Origin: Maea johnstoni
Taxonomy: Eukaryota > Annelida > Polychaeta > Spionida > Magelonidae
Length of the DNA stretch: 64,000 nucleotides
Assembly: GCA_963942565.1 (NCBI GenBank)
Contig: OZ012699.1
Location: forward strand, 26,471,371 to 26,535,370
Reading direction: 5' to 3'
Below are positions 1 to 12,400 of this stretch, piece by piece; the stretch's first letter is position 1; every line of letters begins with the position of its first letter. The notes beneath the pieces were generated by a model. That model saw only the letters and a program-made list of their open reading frames with translations, ran no database searches and was not told where the DNA came from. Position numbers and translations under genes: made by a program.

Positions 1-1250
1 GTGGTCAAGCGTCCGCTTTTTCCATAGATGTTCAGGGAAATTGGAAACTTCTGCCCTGCTCATTCAAGTCCACAGTTTTCGTCAAATGCAACTTTTGAAT
101 CCGTCGCCGTAGCTCTGAATAGGTATGAATCTTATTGATTTTCTCTATGCAAGATGACTGCATCTAGACCTTTCCAGGAATATAAGTTTTATTGAAATCA
201 GACCATGGGAAGTAGTCGAGCGTCCACTTCTTCCATAGGGGTTCAGAAAAATGAGAAACTTCTGCCCTGCTCGTTTAAGTCTACACTTTTTGTCAAATGC
301 AACTCCTTTGAATCCGTCGCTGTAGCTTAGAATAAATATGAATCTTTCTGTAATATTGTAGGGAAATATATTGCATCCAGGCTGTTCCAGAAATATAAGT
401 TTCATTGAAATCAGACCATGGAAAGTGGTCAAGCGTCCACTTTTCCATAGGGGTTCAGGAAAATGGGAAACTTCTGCCCTGATTATTTAAGTCCACAGTT
501 TTCGTCAAATGCAACTTTTAAATTCGTCGCCGTAGCTCTGAATAAGCATGGCTCTTTTTGAATTTCCCTAGGCAGATAGACTGCATCCTGGCCTTTCAAG
601 AGATGTATGTTTTATTGAAATTCAACAAAGGAAAGTGGTCAAGCATCCACTTTTTCCATAGGTGTTCAGAAATATGAGAAAATTCTGCCCTGCTCATTTA
701 AGTCTACAATTTTTGTCAAATGCGACTTCTTTAAATGCGTCACCATAGCTTAGAATAAATGTGAATCTTTGTGAGATTTTTTAGGGGAATAGATTACGTC
801 CAGGCCTTTCCAGAAATATAAGTTTTATTGAAATCAGACTATGGAAAGTGGTCAAGCGTCCACTTCTTCCATAGGGGTTCAGAAAACTGGGAAACTTCTG
901 TCCTGCTCATTTAAGTCGACAATTTTCGCCAAATGCTACTTTTCTAAATTCGTTGCTGTAGCTGTAAACAAGTATGGATCTTTGTGAATTTTCCTAGGCA
1001 GATGAATTGTATCTAGGCCCCCTCACAAAAAATATGTTTTATTTTAATCGGACATTGGAAAGTGGTCAAACCTCCGCTTCATCCTTAGGTGTTTAGAAAA
1101 ATAGGAAACTTCTGCCCTGTTCATTTAAGTATACAATCTTAGTCAAATGCGACATTGCTGTGGCTCTGAATAAGCATGGCTTTCTCAGAAATGTTAGAAG
1201 TAGGTAAATAACACTGAGACCTTCCTTAAAATGTAACAATGCCTAGAATC
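1..1250. repeat. 212-bp tandem repeat, about six degenerate copies
   Basis: Copies begin near 1, 212, 425, 635, 848 and 1062, giving spacings of 210-214 bp. Each starts with a variant of GTGGTCAAGCGTCCACTT, continues with a TTCTGCCCTGCTCATTTAAG-like block and ends with an ATTGAAATCAGACCATGGAA-like block. Identity falls in the last copy, which fades out near 1210-1250. The window edge cuts the array, so its full length is unknown. I see no coding signal; short open frames here simply follow the repeat period. Confidence 0.9.
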
Positions 1251-1273
1251 ACTTAAACAATTTGAAAATTATA

Positions 1274-3475
1274 GGCTCTAGGCAGTGGGACTCAGTCCTA
1301 TGCGTATCTAGCTGCGCTCTAGACTGCGGTGCTCGGTCATATATCTATCTAGCTGACCTTTAGGCTGCGGTGCTCAGTCCTATATGTATCTAACTGCCCT
1401 CAAGGCTGTGGTGCTCGTTCCTATATCTATCTACCTGGTCTCTAACCTGCGGTGCTCGGTCCGTTACCTATCTAGCTGCCCTCTAACCATCGGTGCTCGG
1501 TCCTATATCTATCTACCTGGTCTTTAACCTGCGGTGCTCGGTCCGTTACCTACCTAACTGCCCTCTAACCTGCGGTGCTCGGTCCATTACCTATCTAGCT
1601 GCCCTCTAACCCGCGGTGCTCGGTCCTATATCTATCTACCTGGTCTTTAACCTGCGGTGCTCGGTCCTTTATCTATCTAGCTGCCCTTCAACCTGCGGTG
1701 CTCTGTCGGATACCTATCTATCTGCCCTCTAACCTGTGGTGCTCGGTCCTATTTCTATCTAGCTGGCCTGCTGTGCTTGGTCCTATATCTATCTAGCTGC
1801 CCTTGAACCTGCGGTGCTCGGTCCGATACCTATCTAGCTGCCCTCTAACCCACGGTGCTCGGTCCTATATCTATCTACCTGGTCTTTAACCTGTGGTGCT
1901 CGGTCCGTTACCCATATAGCTGCCCTCTAACCTGCGGTGCTCAGTCCATTACCTATCTAGCTGCCCTCTAACCTGCGGTGCTCGTTCCTATATCTATCTA
2001 CCTGGTCTCTAACCTGCGGTGCTCGGTCCGTTACCTATCTAGCTGCCCTCTAACCTGCGGTGCTCGGTCCATTACCTATCTAGCTGCCCTCTAACCTGCG
2101 GTGCTCAGTCCATTACCTATCTAGCTGCCCTCTAACCCGCGGTGCTCGGTCCTATATATATCTACCTGGTCTTTAACCTGCGGTGCTTGGTCCGTTACCT
2201 ATCTAGCTGCCCTCTTACCTGCGGTGCTCGGTCGGATACCTATCTATCTGCCCTCTAACCTGTGGTGCTCGGTCCTATTTCTATCTAGCTGGCCTGCTGT
2301 GCTTGGTCCTATATCTATCTAGCTGCCCTTGAACCTGCGGTGCTCGGTCCGATACCTATCTAGCTGCCCTCTAATCAGTGGTGCTCGGTCCTATATCTAT
2401 CTAGCTGGCCTCCAATCTGCGGTGCTTGGTCCGATTCCTATCTAGCTGCCCTCCAACCTGCGGTGCTCGGTCCGATACCTGTCTAGCTGCCCTCTAACCT
2501 GTGGTGCTCGGTCCTATTTCTATCTAGCTGGCCTCTTACCTGCGGTGCTTGGTCCTATATCTATCTAGCTGCCCTCCAACCTGCGGTGCTCGGTCCGATA
2601 CCTATCTAGCTGCCCTCTAACCTGTGGTGCTCCGTCCGATACCTTTCTACCTCCTCTAACCTGTGGTGCTCAGTCCTATATCTATCTAGCTGGCCTCCAA
2701 TCTGCGGTGCTTGGTCCGATACCTATCTAGCTGCCCTCCAGCTTGCGGTGCTCGGTCTGATACCTATCAAGCTGCCCTCTAACCTGTGGTGCTCGGTCCT
2801 ATATATATCTAGCTGGCCTCTAGGCGGCGGTGCTCGGTCCGATACCTATCTATCTGCCCTCTAACCTGCGATGCTTGGTCCTATATCTATCTACCTGGTC
2901 ATCAACCTGCGGTGCTGGTCTTTTATCTATCTAGCTGCCCTCTAACCTGTGGTGCTCGGTCCTAAATCTATCTAGCTGGCCTCTTACTTGCGGTGCTCGG
3001 TCCTTTACCTATCTAACTGCCCTCTAACCTGCGGTGCTCGGTCCTATATCTATCTACCTGGTCATCAACCTGCGGTGCTGGGTCTTTTATCTATCTAGCT
3101 GCCCTCTAACCTGTGGTGCTCGGTCCTAAATCTATCTAGCTGGCCTCTTACCTGCGGTGCTCGGTCCTTTACCTATCTAACTGCCCTCTAACCTGCGGTG
3201 CTTGGTCCTATATCTATCTACCTGGTCATCAACCTGCGGTGCTGGGTCTTTTATCTATCTAGCTGCCCTCTAACCTGTGGTGCTCGGTCCTATATCTATC
3301 TAGCTGCCCTCCAACCTGCGGTGCTCAGTCCAATACCTATCTAGCTGCCCTCTAACCTGTGGTGCTCGGTCCTATATCTGTCGAGCTGGCCTCTAGGCGG
3401 CGGTGCTCGGTCCGATACCTATCTAACTGCCCTCTCACCCGCGGTGCTTGGTCCTATATCTATCTATCCAGCTTC
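1274..3475 (+). repeat. 41-bp minisatellite array 1 (about 53 copies)
   Basis: Tandem copies of a 41-bp unit built around CTGCGGTGCTCGGTCC followed by TATATCTATCTAGCTGCCCT. A few copies are shortened. Monomer variants form local higher-order repeats: a four-monomer block of about 164 bp recurs with its CCTGGTCATC marker at 2894, 3057 and 3221, and a segment near 1708 recurs about 526 bp later near 2234. Monomers at the left end carry a TCTAGACTGCGG variant that is also typical of the far end of the second array. Confidence 0.95.
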
Positions 3476-4433
3476 CCTTCTACCTTATGATTATCAGTTC
3501 TAGCAAAGGAGGCAAATAAAACAAGACAAATTTTCCATAGGAAGGTGATTTATTATATGTTCATATCTGTCATCTCAAACACATCGATTTAATATGTGTT
3601 GTCAATGGAGGTCCGCAAGGGAAGTGGTCTCAACCATTTAAACAAATGCTCATGTTATTCCTAATGAAACGTATAAATGAATGGAAATTGATTTATATTG
3701 TCACGCCTACATTAAGACATGACAAATAAATGATTAGCTTAATGCTGATGACCATCTCTTCTGGATAGAAAGGTTTTTGTCACCTCATAATACAAAACAA
3801 GAAATCAATCAAAACCTAAATACTAAAACATATTGAATCCTTTATAATCAAGCTGTAAGCTGATATAATGTAATGAAACATGAATAGGTATATCACAGGT
3901 CTACTGTAGAACACACAATGTTAGCGTCTGTTTATATATAACGTACATAGCCTGTGGCTCCGCTTCGCTATATATAAAAACGCTGTACTTTTTTCTTTCT
4001 GTACTGGCGCTGTCAGCGGCGGCTACCGTCGCTAACATAAAGATACGCTATGATGCGAAAATTCCCCAATTCACTATATTTGGGACACGCGTGATATATG
4101 TGTTCTACAGTATTACAGTTAGAGCATGTTACCAATATAAAGAAGATATAGTGAGAATGCATAATGTACAACCGCACATAAAAAGTTACACTGCCTCATG
4201 AATCAATGTACTATTATAAAAATACCCACACATATCTACAAATAATAACTCTTTAAGTTGCACTATGCTTAGGCTGGGTTTTACACAAGTTGTAAGTTCC
4301 TCTAAGTTAAATGAAATGAATCCAAAACAATCATAACACAGATCACAGCATGTTGCAAGCTTAAGAGTAAGAATGATATAAAATTGCAATAAATAATTCT
4401 TGGCTATGAAAAATAATGAATTTCTTTAAAATA
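3476..4433. other. Unique AT-rich spacer between the two inverted minisatellite arrays
   Basis: About 960 bp of AT-rich sequence separates the two arrays. It contains a TA-flanked MITE (3904-4110) and otherwise no recognisable gene. A 67-aa minus-strand open frame (4186-4389) is short, has no recognisable domain and is probably chance. Confidence 0.7.
3904..4110. mobile_element. 207-bp MITE with TA target duplication
   Basis: A perfect 12-bp terminal inverted repeat, CTGTAGAACACA at 3904-3915 and TGTGTTCTACAG at 4099-4110, is bounded on both sides by TA. A second inverted pair, GTTAGCG / CGCTAAC, lies inside. A TA duplication with short inverted ends fits a non-autonomous Tc1/mariner-type element; the family assignment is inference. 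Confidence 0.65.
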
Positions 4434-7400
4434 TCGGGTTAGACGGCAGGAAGATAGGTACAGGACCGAGCACCGCGGGTTAGACGGCAGGAAGATAGGT
4501 AATGGAATGAGCACCGCAGGTTAGAGGACAGGGAAATATGTATAAGACCGAGCACCGCAGGTTAGAGGACAGGGAAATATGTATAGGACCGAGCACCGCA
4601 GGTTAGAGGACAGGGAAATATGTATAGGACCGAGCACCGCAGGCTAGAGGACAGGTAGATATGTATAGGACCGAGCACCACAGGTTAGAGGACAGGAAGA
4701 TAGGTACAGGACCGAGCACCGCAGGTTAGAGGACAGGAAGATAGGTACAGGACCGAGCACCGCGGGTTAGACGGCAGGAAGATAGGTAATGCAATGAGCA
4801 CCGCGGGTTAGAGGGCAGGGAAATATGTATAGGACAAAGCACCACTGGTTAGGGGACAGGTAGATATGTATAGGACCGAGCACCGCGGGTTAGAGGACAG
4901 GAAGATAGGTACAGGACCGAGCACCGCGGGTTAGAGGACAGGAAGATAGGTACAGGACCGAGCACCGCGGGTTAGACGGCAGGTAGATAGGTAATGGAAT
5001 GAGCACCGCAGGTTAGAGGACAGGGAAATATGTATAGGACCGAGCACCGCGGGTTAGAGGACAGGTAGATATGTATAGGACCGAGCACCGCAGGTTAGAG
5101 GACTGGAAGATAGGTACAGGACCGAGCACCACGGGTTAGACGGCAGGTAGATAGGTAATGGAATGAGCACCGCAGGTTAGAGGGCAGGGAAATATGTAGA
5201 GGACCGAGCAACGCAGGCTAGAGGACAGATAAATATGTATAGGACCGAGCACCGCAGGTTTGAGGGCAGGAAGATAGGTTCAGGACCGAGCATGTCCGGT
5301 TAGAGGGCAGGAAGATAGGTACAGGACCGAGCACCGCGGGTTAGACGGCAGGAAGATAGGTAATGGATTGAGCACCGCGGGTTAGAGGACAGGGAAATAT
5401 GTATAGGACCGAGCACCGCGGGTTAGAGGACAGGTAGATATGTATAGGACGGAGCACCGCAGGCTAGAGGACAGGTAGATATGTATAGGACCGAGCACCG
5501 CAGGTTAGAGGACAGGAAGATAGGTACAGGACCGAGCACCGCAGGTTAGAGGACTGGAAGATAGGTACAGGACCGAGCACCGCGGGTTAGACGGCAGGAA
5601 GATAGGTAATGCAACGAGCACCGCGGGTTAGAGGGCAGGGAAATATGTATAGGACAAAGCACCGCGGGTTAGGGGACAGGTAGATATGTATAGGACCGAG
5701 CACCGCAGGTTTGACGGCAGGATGATAGGTAATGGAATGAGCACCGCAGGTTAGAGGACAGGTAGATATGTATAGGACGGAGCACCGCAGGTTAGAGGAC
5801 TGGAAGATAGGTACAGGACCGAGCACCGCAGGTTAGAGGACTGGAAGATAGGTACAGGACCGAGCACCGCGGGTTAGACGGCAGGAAGATAGGTAATGGA
5901 ATGAGCACCGCAGGTTAGAGGACAGGGAAATATGTATAGGACCGAGCACCGCAGGTTAGAGGACAGGGAAATATGTATAGGACCGAGCAACGCAGGTTAG
6001 AGGACAGGGAAATATGTATAGGACCGAGCACCGCAGGCTAGAGGACAGGTAGATATGTATAGGACCGAGCACCGCAGGTTAGAGGACAGGAAGATAGGTA
6101 CAGGACCGAGCACCGCAGGTTAGAGGACAGGAAGATAGGTACAGGACCGAGCACCGCGGGTTAGACGGCAGGAAGATAGGTAATGCAACGAGCACCGCGG
6201 GTTAGAGGGCAGGGAAATATGTATAGGACAAAGCACCGCGGGTTAGGGGACAGGTAGATATGTATAGGACCGAGCACCGCGGTTAAGAGGACAGGAAGAT
6301 AGGTACAGGACCTAGCACCGCGGGTTAGAGGACAGGAAGATAGGTACAGGACGGAGCACCGCGGGTTAGACGGCAGGTAGATAGGTAATGGAATGAGCAC
6401 CGCAGGTTAGAGGACAGGGAAATATGTATAGGACCGAGCAACGCGGGTTAGAGGACAGGTAGATATGTATAGGACCGAGCACCGCAGGTTAGAGGACTGG
6501 AAGATAGGTACAGGACCGAGCACCACGGGTTAGATGGCAGGTAGATAGGTAATGGAATGAGCACCGCAGGTTAGAGGGCAGGGAAATATGTAGAGGACCG
6601 AGCAACGCAGGCTAGAGGACAGATAAATATGTATAGGACCGAGCACCGCAGGTTTGAGGGCAGGAAGATAGGTTCAGGACCGAGCATCGCCGGTTAGAGG
6701 GCAGGAAGATAGGTACAGGACCGAGCACCGCGGGTTAGACGGCAGGAAGATAGGTAATGGATTGAGCACCGCGGGTTAGAGGACAGGGAAATATGTATAG
6801 GACCGAGCACCGCGGGTTAGAGGACAGGTAGATATGTATAGGACGGAGCACCGCAGGCAAGAGGACAGGTAGATATGTATAGGACCGAGCACCGCAGGTT
6901 AGAGGACAGGAAGATAGGTACAGGACAGAGCACCGCAGGTTAGAGGACAGGAAGATAGGTACAGGACCGAGCACCGCAGGTTAGAGGACTGGAAGATAGG
7001 TACAGGACCGAGCACCGCGGGTTTGACGGCAGGAAGATAGGTAATGGAATGAGCACCGCAGGTTAGAGGACAGGTAGATATGTATAGGACGGAGCACCGC
7101 AGGTTAGAGGACTGGAAGATAGGTACAGGACCGAGCACCGCAGGTTAGAGGACTGGAAGATAGGTACAGGATCGAGCACCGCAGGTTAGAGGACAGGTAG
7201 ATATGTATAGGACCGAGCACTGCAGGTTAGAGGACAGGAAGATAGGTACAGGACCGAGCACCGCGGGTTAGAGGACAGGAAGATAGGTACAGGACCGAGC
7301 ACTGCGGGTTAGACGGCAGGAAGAAAGGTATTGGAATGAGCACCGCAGGTTAGAGGACAGGGAAATATGTATAGGACCGAGCACCGCAGGCTATAGGACA

Positions 7401-8115
7401 GGTAGATATGTATAGGACCGAGCACCGCCAGTTAGAGGACAGGAAGATAGGTACAGGACCGAGCACCGCAGCCTAGAGGACAGGTAGATACATATAGGAC
7501 CGAGCACCGCAGTCTAGAGGACAGCTAGATACATATAGGACCGAGCACCGCAGTCTAGAGGACAGCTAGATACGTATAGGACCAAGCACCGCAGCCCAGA
7601 GGACAGCTAGATACGTATAGGACCGAGCACCGCAGGTTAGAGGACAGCTAGATACATATAGGACCGAGCACCGCAGGTTAGAGAGCAGCTAGATACGTAT
7701 AGGACCGAGCACCGCAGCCTAGAGGACAGCTAGATACGTATAGGACCGAGCACCGCAGTCTAGAGGACAGCTAGATACATATAGGACCGAGCACCGCAGG
7801 TTAGAGGACAGCTAGATACATATAGGACCGAGCACCGCAGTCTAGAGGACAGCTAGATACGTATAGGACCAAGCACCGCTGTCTAGAGGACAGCTAGATA
7901 CGTATAGGACCGTGCACCGCAGGTTAGAGGGCAGCTAAATACGTATAGGACCGTGCACCGCAGGTTAGAGGGCAGCTAAATACGTATAGGACCGAGCACC
8001 GCAGGTTAGAGGGCAGCTAAATACGTATAGGATCGACAACCGCAGTCTAGAGGGCAGGTAATCAAGTATAGGACTGAGCAACACCTGTTAGAGGGCAGTT
8101 ATATAGATAATAGTC
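4434..8115 (-). repeat. 41-bp minisatellite array 2, reverse orientation, with a 34-mer higher-order repeat (about 89 copies)
   Basis: The unit is the reverse complement of the array 1 unit (GGACCGAGCACCGCAGGTTAG core). Rare variants recur at exact multiples of 41 bp. AGGACAAAGC occurs at 4831, 5651 and 6225, spaced 820 (20 units) and 574 (14 units). The GGTTCAGGACCGAGCAT variant recurs with its CAGGAC at 5281 and 6675, 1394 bp apart (34 units). This shows a 1,394-bp higher-order block present about twice (roughly 4440-5830 and 5834-7224). From about 7460 to 8090 the monomers switch to a homogeneous CAGCTAGATACGTATAGGAC subtype. Confidence 0.95.
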
Positions 8116-8400
8116 AATGCACATGTATTAATCAAGGTTAAGATGTTTTATTTTATTTTATTTTTTGTTGAAATTTGCAGCGTCAGTCAGGGACAACCTA
8201 CTATCTACTTTGCTACCATGCAAGACAAACAAATGATGGCCATTACTTTTCTGGCATAATTTAATACATTTACTATTTCTATTTGAATACAAAGGCAAAA
8301 AGTGCTACACAGCATGCTAATAGAGTAGGTAAATTAGGTAGTCCCTGTCCAGCCACACCAACGGGGAGGTGCTGCATGTGGCCATATAGGGAGCAGAAAT
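8116..8400. other. Non-repetitive AT-rich stretch, no gene seen
   Basis: Sequence between the minisatellite and the TA microsatellite. No coding, RNA or repeat signal was recognised apart from a short TTTTATTTTA run near 8145-8165. Confidence 0.6.
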
Positions 8401-9255
<855 letters not shown>

Positions 9256-11320
9256 TCCATAAGCCTGGGGTTGGATCAGATGCGGTTAGGGAGAGCAAAG
9301 ACTCCGAGGCTCCAGCCAATAGAAATACAGAGCGAGTCATGAGTCACTAGACTGGTGGCGACCCCTACATTGCCCTGTGATCGAGAGGAGTGTGGGGCTG
9401 TGGTTGGCTTGTCGGATCATCACCGAAAGGCCGCTAAACCGATACCCCAGGGGCGGATACAGGCCTGAATTTGACTGGTGCCAAAACTGAAAATGGCCAC
9501 TGGGCACCCTATGTGCTCGGGACTAGTGGCCGGGGGTCTGGGGTCAAGGGTTTTCAACGCTCTGAGATATATTCTCAGCAACTTGCGGCACTTAAAATAT
9601 AAATAATATTGACTTACTTTTCTAAGAATTTCATTTTATTTCTAGTATTTCTTATCCATATACTGAACCACTCATTACTACTGATCTTTTGGACTGGATT
9701 TCATAATAAAAGGCTAATTTATGGGTAAAATAATTCTTTATTTCTGAAACTGTAGTGATTGCTAACATGCACTTCACATGCACTATCCACATAGGGCGGG
9801 GATAGTGAATACCTCCAAAACCCTCCTTAATATTTATCCCAATTACTTGATTTTGATTAGCATAATCGGCCATTAAACAGTGGGCAAACAAATAAATTTA
9901 GAACTTGTCATTGTCCAAATCAACACAATAAAAGTATATTTTCAAATTCATTTTTCATTTCTTTAATGCCCAAATGGCTAGAAAATATGGTTCACAAAAT
10001 GTAGCCCAGGGGTGGGGATAAATGACAAAAAAATGTGCCCTAGGGGTTGGGACTATGCAAAATAGGGCAGAAGGTCAGAACACTATCGCCCCCCCCCCCC
10101 ACCCCCCAGGGGATTGAATTAACTAATGCATTTACCTAGTTAATCCCCTGAATACACTCCATCCAAAACTGGCAAAAGAGCAACTGGATACCAATATATG
10201 TCGACCAGTATAATCTACCTTTAATGCTACAATACTACCTCCTAATATTGTTCATGATTTCCTAAAATCTGATCCTTGGAATGTTTATACTTGTATGCCA
10301 AGTTCCCAAAGTCGTCTTCTACTTTAAAGTGAAGAGATGACTTCAGTTGTCCAGCTGCGGCATGACTGGTAACACTCCAACCATGGTTGCTTGGTAGCGC
10401 TCCTAGCGGCGAGTATAATCACGTGTTTGCCAGGGATTGATAATCATCTCCACAGGGAATTACTATCTCCCCCGGCCGATATCTGCCATCTTATCAATAT
10501 TCCCCATGGAGACTCATTGTGAATTGTGTCTGGCGGCCGGTCGAGAGAACAATGCTGAGTTGACTGCCTCCTCTTCCTAAATCCACCCGTCCCAAGTTTT
10601 TTTAAGGAAATCTATCGGGGGCAAGATGTCCTTTAACTGCCTGTCTAAGTGGTGGAATGAACAGGCAGGGATCAGCTCGGGGATTTGACTGGTGCCAAAC
10701 ATCCACTTTTTGAATTGAGCGGTGACTTGTCATCGGAATCACCGGTGTGGATCTGCCGGTGTACCCTGACGTTTTTGCAAAGATTTAGTTTTTTCCAAGA
10801 ATATGAAAAAATTGCCCCTAAAAGATTGTTATAAATTGTTATAATTAACCAGTTGACCAGCAATGCAAAGTTTGAGTATTGCAAGTGTACATATCATCCC
10901 CACTTGGAAAATGTCATACCCACCCCTAAAATGTCGGAGGTGCCCGCAATTTAAGTGCAGACAAGCTGATCTGAGCTGCAGGGGGTATAAGGTGTTCAGA
11001 AAATACTTCTCTCAAATTCCCGACGAGGGGGGGATGTTTGACCTGCAGCTCATCGACTATAATCAAAAAGCACTAGATTGAATTTGCTGCGAAATTCCGT
11101 TTGGCTTGTACGGAATCCAATGCCACTTACACATATATGCGTTTGTATTGTATAACCTAAGCTACCATTTATGGTGAGTAAATGAAGGTTTAGAGGCACA
11201 TCGGCACACAAAACTCATTTAGTGTCATAATGTTTTCCCCAAAGGTGGTCCTTTGTCATTATTGAAGGACAATGACAAAGCATATTAATTCTAGGTGACA
11301 GAAGAAAAAGAAGTAGAGAA

Positions 11321-11371
11321 GGCATCCTGGCCGGACCGAGGGCCGAAGGCCCGAGGTCTGGTCAGTATGCC
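11321..11371. other. 51-bp GC-rich hairpin
   Basis: Left arm from GGCATCCTGGCCGGACC and right arm ending GGTCAGTATGCC pair around a GAA loop, with about 19 of 24 positions matching. GGGCC and GGCCC abut the loop. It stands out as GC-rich in an AT-rich neighbourhood. The same hairpin is present in unit B. Confidence 0.7.
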
Positions 11372-12219
11372 TGAAGGCGCACATTTAATACACATACTGC
11401 CCTGGTGAACAGTTATTAAGGTTTTTATTATTGCCTCCCTGCATAAGACGTTTCTTGTAGTCTAACTAATAGCATCGTATGATACATAGTGTGCAGACCA
11501 ACAATAAGAACTAAATCGGGCAATGTTTTCCTTCACCTTGGTATTTACGGGGGTGCATACGCTTGTTATCAAAAAAAAATTTCCAGTAAAAAAACACCCC
11601 TTCTTTTATCAAAACACTGAAATTGGATGAACGGGAACACGTATTTTAACTTAAGATTTTATAATCCTCTGCCTGTTTAGCGGCATCAGGCTCGGAAGCT
11701 AAGTCACTTCGGGAGTCACTCGGCGTCAGAGCTGTGGATAATTCGTGGATTGTAAGGGGATTTTCAACCCCCATACGCCGTACGTGGGTACAAAAAAGTA
11801 CCGTTCTGTTACATATCGCAGACATGCGGAGGTCTTACAACTGATTGCAACCAAGAATTTTCGCTATTGTTCTGCTAGTCAGTTCATTCATTTCACCAAT
11901 AGATTAATAGACCAGTCCCTGACAACAAAGTTTCAAGTTCTATGCTTGACCAATCACTTCCACTATAAGTTTGTTCATTCTGAGGTTAGGAAGTGAGCAC
12001 TAGTCAATACAGGTTTAAATCAAAAAAGAAAAATGAAATGCCAAAAATTTATTTTAAAAAAATAATTTAAAAATGGAAATAAATAAAATTGAATACGCGC
12101 TTACGGCTGGCTTCTCGCAGACACCAGGCCGTATCCCTTTTTAACAAGGAGGATAACGAATTTATCATCAGCTTTCCCTTACTTACTTTGAATTTCAATA
12201 ATGACAAGGAAATTAGATA

Positions 12220-12400
12220 TTTTTTTTATTCATTTATTATTGTTTTTGTTTTAATTCTTTTTTTAATTTTTCTTTTTTTAAATTGATTTTTTTATTTAAT
12301 TTTTTTTCATTTAATTATTTTTTAAATTTCTTTTTAACTATTAATTTTTTTTTTTTAAATTATTATTATTATCATGCTTTAAATATTATTTTTATTTTGT
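12220..12400. repeat. T-rich low-complexity tract
   Basis: Repeated TTTTTTATTTAATTTTTT-like runs with ATTATTATTATC near 12358. The tract is preserved in unit B (about 27727-27907). An overlapping 65-aa frame ending in Phe/Leu/Ile is a by-product. Confidence 0.85.

Noticed and set aside
5587-7138. 79-aa open frames repeated every 574 bp in the minisatellite
   Set aside because: Their spacing equals 14 monomers of 41 bp; they mark the higher-order repeat rather than genes.
1274-8115. CRISPR-like regularly spaced repeats
   Set aside because: Units are contiguous with no unique spacers, and the sequence is eukaryotic.
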